Below are positions 30,688-39,360 of a stretch of 64,000 nt of DNA, piece by piece. Origin of the DNA: CBDCVA01 sp965222935 [NCBI: Candidatus Latescibacterota bacterium] (GTDB lineage Bacteria > Latescibacterota > CBDCVA01). Below the pieces are notes generated by a model. It worked only from the letters and a program-made list of their open reading frames with translations. It searched no databases and was not told the DNA's origin. Position numbers and translations under genes: made by a program. The DNA lies in NCBI GenBank assembly GCA_965222935.1, contig CBDCVA010000002.1:1-64000 (forward strand), given 5' to 3'. Position 1 is the stretch's first letter. The number at the start of each line of letters is the position of its first letter.

Positions 30688-32760
30688 CTAGCCGGTGGCC
30701 GGCCCTGTGGGCCAGAGCAAGATATCCATGATAAGCGGGAAGCCCATCCCGCACATGTGGCCCAGGATCATCCCGAAAAAGAACGGCTTCGACTGCTCGT
30801 ACAATCGGCTGCTGCCCACGCGCAGGATGACCATCTTGGTTACCCAGGTGACGAAACCGAGAAAGACCATATGCCTAAGTGTGAAGGATGCGGCCACCGC
30901 CAGTCCGACGGGGTGGAACGGCCACCACACAAACCGATAGCGTAGGTAGGTGAGGGCTCCCGTCAGCACCGCACCGAAGGCCAGAAAGCCCATCCGCGCC
31001 CAGCTTGGCCCGTGCGGACTGCGGACCTTCGACACGGTGTCCTCCCACGCGCCGATGCCCACGCCCTTCAGAACGCCAGTGCCGAAGTTGTAAGCCCCGA
31101 CCTCGTAGCCGCTGTAGACGATGTAGACTGTCCCCGCTAGGATCGACAGCGCCGCCGCTCCTAAAAAGGTGACGGCAAACCGACGTCTGTGGGATCTGAT
31201 GCGGTCGAGGAGGTTCGTCGAGTTGGCTGCGTTGGCCATGAAGACCGCCTGCACGTCGCCGTGCCACGTGCCCTGATAGCCCAGAGCGACGAGGTTCTGG
31301 GGGCCGAGAAAGTTGGAGCCCAGCATCTCGTAGGTGAACTGCTGCCCGATCATCGGCGGCACGAAGTAGAAGAGACCCACCTGCGCGACGATCTTGGTTA
31401 GCCCGATGTAAACGACCAGCACAAACGGGACGAAGAGGAGCATGGCGGGCCAGTCCATGCCCAGTCGCGCGAAGAAGGCCAAGAGAAAGACCAGGCTCGC
31501 TAGACCACCCCAGACCGCCGTGCGATAAGACAGGAGCTCGCCTTCGCCACCACCCGGTTCGGCACGCCACACCTGGCGGAAGACCTCTTTGAGGTGACCG
31601 CGGGCGATCCACAAGCTGAAGCCGACCACCACGATGAAAGCGCCTGCACTCTGCCAGGCGGAGGCGGCCGCCGACCAGAGAAAGTACCCCGTCCCTCCGA
31701 GGCCGACGCCCAGTCGGTTGTAAACGCCTTCCTGGACGATAACCATAGCGCCGAAAAACCAGACGCTCAAAAGAAGCTCTGTCGGGATCAAGTAAAAGAA
31801 GCCGATGGCCGCGAAGTAGACGCAGAGGACGATGGGCGGAAAGCCCCGGGCGACGGAGATCGAGATGCTGTTGTAGTAGCCGATGCCGGGGAGCCTAGGC
31901 CATGGCGGGTAGAATTCATGGATGAGGTTCCAGCCATAAATCAGCGCGGGGATGGCGAAGCCCATCCAGAACAGCCGGTTGCGGAAGAGGTTCGGTAGAA
32001 GGCTTGGGCCGTCGCTGTCCTCGATCATGGCCTGGGGCAGCTCCATCAGAGGGAAGGCGAGGCGCTCATTCACGGTCCACTGTTTGCGAAACAGGACTAA
32101 GAGGCAGAGGCACAGGAAGTAGAACGCCGCCAGCAGCGCGAACCACCAGAGGATCCCCGGCACCCAGGCGGACCAAGGGATGGGAAACCCCTGCGGCAGC
32201 CCCTCGAAGAACCACCGCATGGCGTCAGCCTCGTTAGTAGGGAGGGACCACGACCGCAGGTAAGGATGCAGCACATGCTCCCAAGCGTTCTCCAAGCTCG
32301 CGAAGTAGTACGGAGAGGTCAGGATCGAGAGTCCAAAGCCCAAGAGGAAGATGGGCGCGGTGACGGCCGCCATACCCATGGCGAAGATGATCGCCAGTTC
32401 TGCCGGTCGCAGGGCCCACCCGCGCCTGATCCACTTCAAGAACGGGTTCAAGATGGCGACCAGCAGGAAGAACGGTAACAGCACGGCGAGCGGCAAAAAC
32501 GTGCGGGTCGTCTCCGTGCGTTCGAGTTCGATGCCCTGGAACTGGTAGCGGAAGCCCACAGCCGCTGCGCCCACCCCCACCAGCAACACCATGCCGAGCC
32601 CGATGAGCACGGCGCGTGGCGTCACCCCGGAGAGGGCTAGCGGTGCGCGATCCGCCTCGGTTCCCGTTCCCGGCTGGGGGCCGGCAGGTCGCTCGCTCGC
32701 GCCCGAGGTCAGGTCCCGACCGCTTCCGCTACCCGACATGGGCTCCGTGCGTTTCTTCAC
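30688..32760 (-). CDS. DUF6785-family polytopic membrane protein
   Basis: 690 residues with a Pro/Gly/Ser-rich cytoplasmic start (1-45) and about a dozen hydrophobic segments from residue 49 onward (AVLIGLGMVLLVGVGAAAVGF first). Segments such as FLPLAVLLPFFLLVAILNPFLK, RPAELAIIFAMGMAAVTAPIF and QWTVNERLAFPLMELPQAMI match DUF6785/DUF6784 proteins, which resemble oligopeptide-transporter (OPT) proteins and are common in Planctomycetes and Poribacteria-like genomes. It is probably a transporter, substrate unknown. It begins 12 bases after the bicupin gene on the same strand. A 7-bp stem at 30679-30708 overlaps its stop and may be a two-way terminator with the convergent FG-GAP gene. Confidence 0.82.
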   Translation of the reverse strand: MKKRTEPMSGSGSGRDLTSGASERPAGPQPGTGTEADRAPLALSGVTPRAVLIGLGMVLLVGVGAAAVGFRYQFQGIELERTETTRTFLPLAVLLPFFLLVAILNPFLKWIRRGWALRPAELAIIFAMGMAAVTAPIFLLGFGLSILTSPYYFASLENAWEHVLHPYLRSWSLPTNEADAMRWFFEGLPQGFPIPWSAWVPGILWWFALLAAFYFLCLCLLVLFRKQWTVNERLAFPLMELPQAMIEDSDGPSLLPNLFRNRLFWMGFAIPALIYGWNLIHEFYPPWPRLPGIGYYNSISISVARGFPPIVLCVYFAAIGFFYLIPTELLLSVWFFGAMVIVQEGVYNRLGVGLGGTGYFLWSAAASAWQSAGAFIVVVGFSLWIARGHLKEVFRQVWRAEPGGGEGELLSYRTAVWGGLASLVFLLAFFARLGMDWPAMLLFVPFVLVVYIGLTKIVAQVGLFYFVPPMIGQQFTYEMLGSNFLGPQNLVALGYQGTWHGDVQAVFMANAANSTNLLDRIRSHRRRFAVTFLGAAALSILAGTVYIVYSGYEVGAYNFGTGVLKGVGIGAWEDTVSKVRSPHGPSWARMGFLAFGAVLTGALTYLRYRFVWWPFHPVGLAVAASFTLRHMVFLGFVTWVTKMVILRVGSSRLYEQSKPFFFGMILGHMCGMGFPLIMDILLWPTGPATG

Positions 32761-32772
32761 TCTCTTGAAGGC

Positions 32773-33426
32773 TCAGGTGTGTGCTGGCTCGACGTTCGGC
32801 ATCGTGGAACGCAAGAGGAGCAGGGGCTCGGCGCCCAAGCTTTCGATTTCGTGCGCCGTATCGGGCGGGATGTACTGCACCCTATCGGCATCCAGCGTCG
32901 TTTCCGTCGTCCCCATGCGCACGCCCGCTCGTCCCTTGACCACATAAATCACCTGGTCCGCGCCTGGGAAGCTCTCGGGTCCGCTAACCTGCCCTGGCTC
33001 TAGGTGGACGACCTCACAGCGGAAGCCGCGCGTCTCGGGGACCCTGGCACCGGGCACCACCCCGATGGCTTCGAGCCGCAGTCGCTCGTGCTCGCGCTTG
33101 AAGGGTGGGTAGGTGTGCTCGCCCGGGTCGAGGTTAGGGGCCACAAGCAAGAAGTGCGGGATGGCCCCTTCGCCCGTGCCCTCGACGAAGTGGGGGCAGC
33201 CCTCGGGTGCATAGATGAGATCGCCGTGTCCGGCAATGAGGGCCTTACCCTGAGCGTCCGTGAACTTACAGCGGCCCAGAGGGAAGTAGAAGATTTCCAC
33301 GGCGCCGGTGTGGCAGTGAATGGGAAAACTGAAATCCGCGGGCCAGACGCCCACAAATGCGCGGAAATTGGCGTTCTGAGAGAGCGACTGGCGACCGTAC
33401 GCTTCCGTTTCCACAAAGGCCATCAC
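32773..33426 (-). CDS. Bicupin protein
   Basis: 217 residues with two cupin barrels. The first has FPIHCHTGAVEIFYFPLG and APEGCPHFVEG (His and Glu metal ligands); the second has GPESFPGADQVIYVVKGRAGV and IPPDTAHEIESL, with fewer clear ligands. Such small cytosolic bicupins act as sugar-acid isomerases, dioxygenases or binding proteins; the substrate cannot be told. It is the first gene of a minus-strand pair with the DUF6785 transporter, which suggests uptake and handling of one compound. Confidence 0.82.
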   Translation of the reverse strand: MMAFVETEAYGRQSLSQNANFRAFVGVWPADFSFPIHCHTGAVEIFYFPLGRCKFTDAQGKALIAGHGDLIYAPEGCPHFVEGTGEGAIPHFLLVAPNLDPGEHTYPPFKREHERLRLEAIGVVPGARVPETRGFRCEVVHLEPGQVSGPESFPGADQVIYVVKGRAGVRMGTTETTLDADRVQYIPPDTAHEIESLGAEPLLLLRSTMPNVEPAHT

Positions 33427-33441
33427 AGACCCTCCTTTGAC

Positions 33442-33608
33442 CTAGTGTGCCGTCCCAGGAAGAACCTTCAGAATCGAAGGCGCCGAGGCGCCCGATCTGC
33501 AAGGCGCCTGAGCGAGTCGTGCCGGGGAGTACGGCGAGAGAAGGCAACGCAGCAGGTCGGGATGCATCGGCGAATGAATTCCAAGGTATTTGTGGGACGA
33601 CACACTAG
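33442..33608. mobile_element. MITE-like element with 16-bp terminal inverted repeats
   Basis: CTAGTGTGCCGTCCCA (33442-33457) and TGGGACGACACACTAG (33593-33608) are inverted repeats with one mismatch, 167 bp end to end, in the space between two genes. Similarity appears to extend inward weakly (CCTT, GAAT). The ends begin with CTAG, containing the TA target of Tc1/mariner-IS630-type transposons. No transposase is encoded inside, so it would be a non-autonomous element. Confidence 0.55.
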
Positions 33609-33639
33609 AAGCCCGGCCACACTCTGCCAGGTCGTTGCA

Positions 33640-34545
33640 CTAACCCTCCGGAACCTCTCCGATTGCCTCCAGCTGCCTCTTCGCCTCCTCGTAGACATCG
33701 GACGGCAGCGGGCCAGCCTCGGCCGCCGCCACATTGGAAGCCAGATGATCGAGGTCGAGGGTGCCTACGATGGTCGTGTGGCAGCCGGAATGCGTCAGAG
33801 TGAAGCGCAATATGAACTCGTACCGGCTCATTCCATCGGCGAGGCCATCTAGATGAGCCTGATCCCACTTGGCCCAATTTCCCCCTCTGTCAAGGTGACC
33901 CTGAGCGACGCCGCCTCGGATGATCGCCCCGGCCCCGGCCTCCGCGGCTTCCTGGATCGACGCTTCGTGCGCACGGTCCAAAGCAGAGTAGGGGATCTGA
34001 AAGGTGTCAAAGGCCCCCAATCGCACGAAGCCCGATAGCTCGGGGTGTCTCGTAGAAATGCCTATGAACCGGGCCTTACCCGCCTCTTTGATCTCCCCGA
34101 GAGCCTCGACAAGGCCACCCTGCTGGACTTCCCTAAGAGTCCCCCCATGCATTTGCAGGATGTCCACATGATCGGTCTTCATCCGCTCGAGGCTCATGAC
34201 GATGTTCTTGCGGAACTGATCGGCAGTCCAGCGGTGCCCCGGGTCTCCGAGCGTGTGGCCATCCGGTGTGACGTTACAGCCGCATTTGGTCGCCAGGTAG
34301 AACTCATCCCGGCGATGGCTGATGTACCTGCCGATGCGGTCCTCGCTTGCCCCGTAGTCTGGGGAGGTGTCGATGAAGTTGATGCCCGCGTCGAGGACTG
34401 AATTGAGGACGCGCTCGGCCTGCTCACCGCTCACCGGTCGGCTGCGCGGTGTGTCGCGGAGCTCCATCGCCCCGAAGCCGAGCCGGGTGACTTCCAATCC
34501 CGTGCGGCCAAGGGTCCGTGTCGGCAGTTCCGTCCCCATGATCAA
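33640..34545 (-). CDS. Aldo/keto reductase
   Basis: 301 residues, NAD(P)H-dependent TIM-barrel oxidoreductase. The start TRTLGRTGLEVTRLGFGAMEL is typical of AKR class YgbJ/Tas-like proteins. Catalytic tetrad candidates are Asp59 and Tyr64 (FIDTSPDYGASE), Lys87 (LATKCG) and His133 (LQMHGG). Substrate unknown; relatives in sugar or inositol catabolism are common. ATG at 34539 is an alternative start. It lies upstream of the MITE-like element and the bicupin, on the same strand. Confidence 0.9.
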   Translation of the reverse strand: MIMGTELPTRTLGRTGLEVTRLGFGAMELRDTPRSRPVSGEQAERVLNSVLDAGINFIDTSPDYGASEDRIGRYISHRRDEFYLATKCGCNVTPDGHTLGDPGHRWTADQFRKNIVMSLERMKTDHVDILQMHGGTLREVQQGGLVEALGEIKEAGKARFIGISTRHPELSGFVRLGAFDTFQIPYSALDRAHEASIQEAAEAGAGAIIRGGVAQGHLDRGGNWAKWDQAHLDGLADGMSRYEFILRFTLTHSGCHTTIVGTLDLDHLASNVAAAEAGPLPSDVYEEAKRQLEAIGEVPEG

Positions 34546-34782
34546 CCTCCGTTACCGCGTACCTCGGGAAGTGCGGCCACCCCTCGACACCCTCAGGGTG
34601 GCAACTCTCACAGAAAAGCTGAAATCGTATATAGGTACGGATCGGCGGCGGCTTGTCGCAAGAGGGTTCACTCGGCCAGCGGCTCCGGTGCTTCCACAGC
34701 CCGATGCAAGCCCTAGGGCAGCGGGCTCGCGTGGTCTGCGGTGATGCCGACAACGGTCACACGTTCCCCCATCCGTCTTGCG

Positions 34783-35748
34783 TTACGGCGACCGCTCCCA
34801 CTCCAGCCCCAGCGCATCAACGGCCTGATGCAACTCGGTGGGCAGCGGGCCCTCTTGCGCCGCAGCGACACTCTCCTCCAGTTCCGCTGGCGTCGCCGCA
34901 CCCACCAGGATCATGGCGATATCCGGGTCGGCCACTAAATACCGGATCGCGAGTGTCACGAGCGAAAGGCCACAGTCGCGCTGGAGCGTATACAGCCGCC
35001 CGACGGGGTCGCGGAGTTCCGGCGTTATCCAATCTGGCGGAGACGAGGGCCACTCGGGGTGGATTTCCACTAGGCGCCCGTTCTGGAAGACGCCGCCTAG
35101 GATGAGGGCCACCCCCCTCTTCCGCGCCAATGGCAGGGCCTCTCGGCGCGTGCGGCGCCGGATCAGATCGTAGTTGAACGCGACCAGGCACGTGTCCACA
35201 TCGACGCCTTCGAGGACCCGGGCCATCGCGTCGGCGTTATTTCCAGTAATCCCAATGAAGCGGCACAGGCCGGCCGCCTTCGCCTCGCGAAGGACCTGCA
35301 AGACGGGCGCATCTGTGAAATCGTACTCTATGTCTCCGAGCATGGCCTCCTCGGGACGCGTCTCATCCGACCACCAGCAGTGCCAGTTGGCGTCGTGGAT
35401 CTGGAGGACGTCCACGTAGTCACGACGGAGGCGACGGAGGTTGTCCTCGAGTTGGGCGCGCAGTGCGTCTGCCGAGCGGAAGTCGCCCGGGCTCGCCAGG
35501 TGTCCAAGCTTCGTCGCCAACAGGTACGACTCCGTCCGCCCATCCAGGGCCTCGCCCAGGATGAGCTGCGACGCGCCGCCTCCGTACATGGGCGCGGTAT
35601 CAAAGTAGGTGATGCCCAGTTCCAGCGCATGGCGCACAGTGGCGACGCCGTCGGCATGAGACAGCTTGCCCAGCCGCGCCCCGCCCAGGCCGATGGTCGT
35701 GACGCGCTCGCCGGTTTGGCCGAAGGGTCGGGTTTCCAAAACTGCCAC
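34783..35748 (-). CDS. Aldo/keto reductase (L-fucose/galactose-dehydrogenase-like)
   Basis: 321 residues. N-terminus RPFGQTGERVTTIGLGGARLG; tetrad candidates Asp50 and Tyr55 (YFDTAPMYGGGASQ), Lys80 (LATKLG) and His118 (LQIHDANW). The pattern resembles bacterial AKRs acting on deoxysugars such as L-fucose or D-threo-aldose dehydrogenases, but the substrate cannot be set from sequence. It is separated by 237 bp, with no recognised feature, from the other reductase. A C-terminal relic of a third copy lies just upstream at 35839-35913. Confidence 0.9.
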   Translation of the reverse strand: MAVLETRPFGQTGERVTTIGLGGARLGKLSHADGVATVRHALELGITYFDTAPMYGGGASQLILGEALDGRTESYLLATKLGHLASPGDFRSADALRAQLEDNLRRLRRDYVDVLQIHDANWHCWWSDETRPEEAMLGDIEYDFTDAPVLQVLREAKAAGLCRFIGITGNNADAMARVLEGVDVDTCLVAFNYDLIRRRTRREALPLARKRGVALILGGVFQNGRLVEIHPEWPSSPPDWITPELRDPVGRLYTLQRDCGLSLVTLAIRYLVADPDIAMILVGAATPAELEESVAAAQEGPLPTELHQAVDALGLEWERSP

Positions 35749-35838
35749 GTCACGATCCTCAATGGGTTCTCAGGCGCGGGATGGCGGAATGTTCCCCTGC
35801 AAAGGGTCCGCCACCGCAAACGACAGGGCGGCTGCGGA

Positions 35839-35913
35839 TTAATAAAGGGGAAGGCGCGCTGAAGGCAAGCCCAGCGCCTCGATGGCGCGGTGCAGGGCGG
35901 GGGGCGGCGGACA
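35839..35913 (-). pseudogene. C-terminal relic of an aldo/keto reductase
   Basis: Minus-strand translation ending at 35839 reads PPPPALHRAIEALGLPSARL..., closely like the C-terminus of the adjacent reductase (EGPLPTELHQAVDALGLEW). Nothing similar extends upstream, so only the last ~25 codons of a third copy remain. Confidence 0.5.
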
Positions 35914-35942
35914 ACGCGATCTGACCCCCAGCCGCACGAACC

Positions 35943-36060
35943 CTACCCAATTGGAAGCTCGATGTAGACGGCCCCGTCACCCTTCATGGGCGGGATCTCG
36001 GGCATGTCGGAAGGCACAGCTTGACCGGAGCGCCACCGTCCTGCTAATTTCCGAGGCGTG
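35943..36060 (-). pseudogene. Possible 3' relic of an unrecognised gene
   Basis: The minus-strand frame ending at 35943 reads SDMPEIPPMKGDGAVYIELPIG and stop, which looks like the real end of a protein, but nothing recognisable continues upstream. With the reductase relic it suggests gene decay in 35.75-36.1 kb. The rest of this ~400-bp space holds nothing I recognise except the promoter candidate at 36021. Confidence 0.3.
36021..36050 (+). promoter_or_regulatory. Candidate promoter for folK-panB-panC
   Basis: TTGACC (36021-36026), 18-bp spacer, TAATTT (36045-36050) with an extended TGC just before the -10. It lies 97 bp upstream of the folK start. Confidence 0.45.
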
Positions 36061-36146
36061 TATGACTTGACCAAAGCCACCCCGAGCCTGTCGAAGGTTG
36101 GCATTGCCGTTCGCGCGCTTTGCGCTATCGCTCTCGTCGGGGCTTG

Positions 36147-36653
36147 ATGCCGACATGCTTTCTGGGGCTGGGGTCCAATCGCGGCGACCGGCTGGCCCAC
36201 CTACGCGCGGCCGTCCGTGCGCTCGCCACATCCGACATCGCGGTCGCGGCCGCCTCGCCGGTCTACGTCACGTCGCCTGTGGGCTTCGTGCGCCAGCCGC
36301 CGTTTCTGAATGGGGTTGTTCGCGCCCAGACAACGCTTACGCCAGAGGCGCTTCTAGTTGTCGTCAGAGTTATTGAGGCATCTCGCCTGCGCGAGAGATC
36401 GGTGCGATGGGGCCCGCGCACACTGGACATCGACCTGCTTCTATACGACAGCTTGGTGATGCGTGACATGGACCTGACCATACCGCACCGCGAGTTGGCA
36501 CGGCGAGCGTTCGTTCTCGCCCCGCTGTGCGACCTTGCACCCGAATTGTGGCTGCCTCCTTCAGGCCCGACGGTGCAGGAAGCGCTAAAAGCCTTGAATG
36601 CGGAACCCGGCTTCGCCCAAGGCGTCTGGCGAACAAGTTGGACGCTCGTATGA
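36147..36653 (+). CDS. folK: 6-hydroxymethyl-7,8-dihydropterin pyrophosphokinase FolK
   Basis: 168 residues from ATG at 36147 (the frame opens 9 codons earlier, without similarity). Motifs are FLGLGSNRGDRLAHLRAAV at the start, SPVGFVRQPPFLNGVV, and the ATP/Mg signature GPRTLDIDLLLYD followed by LTIPHRELARRAFVLAPL. It pyrophosphorylates the pterin before condensation with p-aminobenzoate in folate synthesis. It is followed 10 bases later by panB; folate and pantothenate genes share this kind of cluster in many bacteria, as PanB uses methylene-tetrahydrofolate. Confidence 0.94.
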   Translation: MPTCFLGLGSNRGDRLAHLRAAVRALATSDIAVAAASPVYVTSPVGFVRQPPFLNGVVRAQTTLTPEALLVVVRVIEASRLRERSVRWGPRTLDIDLLLYDSLVMRDMDLTIPHRELARRAFVLAPLCDLAPELWLPPSGPTVQEALKALNAEPGFAQGVWRTSWTLV

Positions 36654-36663
36654 GCCCTAGACG

Positions 36664-37506
36664 ATGACCTCAGCCGAACCGAAGCGCGTGACGGCTTTCG
36701 ATCTAGTCCGTCGCAAGGCACATGGACCCAAGATCGTGGGTCTGACGGCCTATGAAACCGTCTTCGCAAGCCTGGTCGATCAGAGCGGCGCCGATTTCAT
36801 CCTTGTGGGCGATAGCCTTGCCCAGGTTTTTGCCGGATACGAGCATACGGTCTCAGCCACCATGGACCAGATGGTCTACCACACCGAGGTAGTGGCACGC
36901 GCCGTCGGGAGAGCGTTGGTCATCGGAGATATGCCCTTCCTCTCTTATCGGCTATCGTCCGAGGAAACCCTGCGCAATGCCGGACGCCTCGTGCAAGAAG
37001 GACGCGCCCAGGCGGTCAAGCTCGAAGGGACCGGAGAGGTCGTCGCGGTGACGAAGAAGGTGACCGAGTCGGGGATCCCCGCCATGGGCCATCTCGGCTT
37101 GACACCCCAAGCCGTGCATCAGACGGGCTACCACCTCCAGGCGAAGACGGAGGTGGGCCAACGCCAACTCCTGGACGACGCGCGAAGGCTACAGGACGCG
37201 GGCGCGTTTTCCCTTGTGCTGGAGATGATCCCGACCGAGGTGGCAGCGGCTGTGACGGAAAGCCTCGAAATCCCCACGGTCGGCATTGGCGCTGGGCCCC
37301 ATACGGACGGACAGATTCTCGTGACGCAGGACCTCCTCGGGCTCTTTGAGCACTTCGCGCCAAGCTTCGTGAGGCGCTACGCCAATGTGGCCGAAGAGGT
37401 TCGCCGCGCCTGCCGCGCCTATGCCAACGACGTGCGAGAGGGCCGATTCCCGGGCGCAGCCGAGAGTTTCAAGGGCGAGGCCGCACACAGCACGAAAGCC
37501 ACTTGA
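36664..37506 (+). CDS. panB: Ketopantoate hydroxymethyltransferase PanB
   Basis: 280 residues. LTAYETVFASLVDQSGADFILVGDSLAQ starts the barrel, with VVARAVGRALVIGDMPFLSY, VKLEG, and MGHLGLTPQ; IPTVGIGAGPHTDGQILV is the C-terminal signature. It transfers a one-carbon unit from methylene-tetrahydrofolate to 2-oxoisovalerate, the first committed step to pantothenate; 2-oxoisovalerate is also the IlvE substrate for valine. Its stop overlaps the TTG start of panC (TTGA). Confidence 0.96.
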   Translation: MTSAEPKRVTAFDLVRRKAHGPKIVGLTAYETVFASLVDQSGADFILVGDSLAQVFAGYEHTVSATMDQMVYHTEVVARAVGRALVIGDMPFLSYRLSSEETLRNAGRLVQEGRAQAVKLEGTGEVVAVTKKVTESGIPAMGHLGLTPQAVHQTGYHLQAKTEVGQRQLLDDARRLQDAGAFSLVLEMIPTEVAAAVTESLEIPTVGIGAGPHTDGQILVTQDLLGLFEHFAPSFVRRYANVAEEVRRACRAYANDVREGRFPGAAESFKGEAAHSTKAT

Positions 37507-38372
37507 AAGTTTTCAACGCTGTCGACGCCATGCGACAGGCGGCTGAAGCGGCGCGATGTGATGGCTATCGGGTCGGGCTCGTGCCCACGATGGGCGCGCT
37601 TCATGCTGGTCACCTCAGCCTCCTCGAAACCGCGCGTGCCCGCGCCGACATCGTGGTGATGAGCCTCTTCGTCAACCCGGCGCAGTTTGGGGCGGAGGAG
37701 GACTTTGCGAGCTACCCGCGCGACCGCGAGAGCGATCTCGCCAAAGCCGAAGCGGCCGCTGTGGACTGGGTCTTTGAACCCGCATCTGAGGCGATCTATC
37801 CCAAAGGCTTCGCCTCGTCCATCGACGTCGGCCCGGTCGCTGCGGCGATGGAAGGAGCGGCCCGCCCTGACCACTTTGGAGGTGTCGCCACCGTGGTCGC
37901 CAAGCTCCTGAACATCGTTCGACCGCACTTTACCGTCTTCGGTCGGAAAGACGGCCAGCAGTGCGCCGTGATCCGCCGTCTGATCGCCGATCTCGATCTG
38001 AACGTCGAGCTCGTCATCGGTCCGACGGTCCGTGAAGCCGATGGTCTGGCGCTCAGTTCCCGCAACGCGTATCTCAAAGGCAACCGACGCGCTGCAGCCT
38101 CGGCCCTCTACGACAGCCTGGCCTGGGGGTCGGCGCAGATCCTGAGCGGAGCCTGGACCGCGGAGACGCTGACGGAGGCGGTGCGGACGCGCCTTGGCGT
38201 CTGGCCTGATCTGGAGGTCGAATACGTCAAGGTCTCAGACCCACTGACGATGGCCCCTGTGGACGGCAGCATCCCTCTGGGGGCGCGGTTATTCGTCGCG
38301 GCGCGCGTGGGCGGGGCTCGCCTGATCGACAACGTCGCCATCGGGCACAGTCGAGGGGTCGGTCAAGATTGA
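37503..38372 (+). CDS. panC: Pantothenate synthetase PanC
   Basis: 289 residues from TTG. The nucleotidyl-transferase HIGH motif is in VPTMGALHAGHLSL, followed by VMSLFVNPAQFG, FGRKDGQQCAVIRRL and the KMSKS-equivalent SSRNAYL. It condenses pantoate and beta-alanine via pantoyl-AMP. TTG overlaps the panB stop by 4 bases, indicating translational coupling. The stop overlaps the next promoter candidate. Confidence 0.96.
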   Translation: MKVFNAVDAMRQAAEAARCDGYRVGLVPTMGALHAGHLSLLETARARADIVVMSLFVNPAQFGAEEDFASYPRDRESDLAKAEAAAVDWVFEPASEAIYPKGFASSIDVGPVAAAMEGAARPDHFGGVATVVAKLLNIVRPHFTVFGRKDGQQCAVIRRLIADLDLNVELVIGPTVREADGLALSSRNAYLKGNRRAAASALYDSLAWGSAQILSGAWTAETLTEAVRTRLGVWPDLEVEYVKVSDPLTMAPVDGSIPLGARLFVAARVGGARLIDNVAIGHSRGVGQD

Positions 38373-38397
38373 CTTTTGGTGTAGAACGGTCTACTCT
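38369..38397 (+). promoter_or_regulatory. Candidate promoter before the LytR_C gene
   Basis: TTGACT (38369-38374), overlapping the panC stop, 17-bp spacer, TACTCT (38392-38397). It would drive the 38436-41368 gene set. Confidence 0.5.
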
Positions 38398-38435
38398 GGA
38401 TTAAGGGTAGCCGCTAGCGGGGTCAACGCGTTTAG

Positions 38436-38945
38436 GTGACACGAAAAAAGGCTCAAACTCGGCGGAAGAGGCGTGCAACTAGCCGGGCTAGAGCGCGGTG
38501 GCCTTGGGTGGTTCTCGGGGTCATGGTCGGTGCTGGCAGCGCCATCGGTGGCCTGGCATGGTGGCGAACCACGCAGCAGGAGTTGCCCGTTCCAGCGCAG
38601 GTGATAGACCACGTTCAAGCGCCGGTGGCGGTTCGGATCGAGGTTCTTAACGGCTGCGGCCGGCCCGGAGCAGCGCGGAAGGTGGCGCAGCTTCTACGCG
38701 CGAAGGGTTTCGACGTCATCAACGGCAACGGCGAGAATGCCGATTCGTTCCGCTACCTCGAAACGGTGGTGGTGGACCGCACGGGTGACCTTGAGAAAGC
38801 CCGCATCGTGGCAGATGCCATTGGGGTGGATAGCTTCGTTCAACAAGTGCGGTCCGGTAGCTATGGCATCGAAGAGGTGAGCGTTGTCGTCGGTTGGGAC
38901 CTCGGCGGCCGACCGGAGGGCTATGACATCATCGGTGGCCGGTGA
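38436..38945 (+). CDS. LytR_C-domain membrane-anchored protein
   Basis: 169 residues from GTG. A very basic N-terminus (about 1-20) and one transmembrane helix (WVVLGVMVGAGSAIGGLAWW) put the C-terminal domain outside the cytoplasmic membrane. VAVRIEVLNGCGRPGAARKVAQLLRAKGFDV is the hallmark of the LytR C-terminal (LytR_C) domain, found after LytR-CpsA-Psr catalytic domains; here it stands alone, as it often does next to rsfS. Its role is unknown, possibly cell-envelope polymer attachment. The 3' end overlaps rsfS by 23 bases. Confidence 0.85.
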   Translation: MTRKKAQTRRKRRATSRARARWPWVVLGVMVGAGSAIGGLAWWRTTQQELPVPAQVIDHVQAPVAVRIEVLNGCGRPGAARKVAQLLRAKGFDVINGNGENADSFRYLETVVVDRTGDLEKARIVADAIGVDSFVQQVRSGSYGIEEVSVVVGWDLGGRPEGYDIIGGR

Positions 38946-39360
38946 CGCCAAGACGCAAGTACAGGAACAGCCGTCGCACGATGAGGGCATGATGCGGGCG
39001 ATGGCTCTGGCGGAACTGGTACGCAGCAAGCATGCCGTGGCCACGACGCTTCTGGATCTCCGCGGGCTTTCGCACGTTTCCGACTACTTCGTCATCTGCC
39101 ACGGCACAAGCGGTCGACAGGTCAAGGCCATCGCCGATGCCGTGCAGCAATGGACCGAAAAACCCTTCGTCGTCGAGGGATACGAGGGCCTGCGCTGGGT
39201 GCTGGTGGACTTCGTCGATGTTGTGGTGCACACCTTCGATGCCCAGGCGCGCGAGTTCTATGCCATCGAACGTCTGTGGGGCGACGCACCGGCGCAAGTC
39301 TTCCCCGATGACGTTGAGCCCGCACAGGCGGAGAGCGCCGCACGGCGGTCGGAGCGATGA
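38923..39360 (+). CDS. rsfS: Ribosome silencing factor RsfS
   Basis: 145 residues from ATG at 38923, which follows GGAGGG closely. The conserved core is present: KHAVATTLLDLRGLSHVSDYFVICHGTSGRQVKAIADAV, then GYEGLRWVLVDFVDVVVHTFDAQAREFYAIERLWGDA. RsfS binds L14 on the 50S subunit and blocks subunit joining under starvation. The frame is also open upstream to 38884. The stop overlaps the PfkB kinase start (ATGA). Confidence 0.93.
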   Translation: MTSSVAGDAKTQVQEQPSHDEGMMRAMALAELVRSKHAVATTLLDLRGLSHVSDYFVICHGTSGRQVKAIADAVQQWTEKPFVVEGYEGLRWVLVDFVDVVVHTFDAQAREFYAIERLWGDAPAQVFPDDVEPAQAESAARRSER

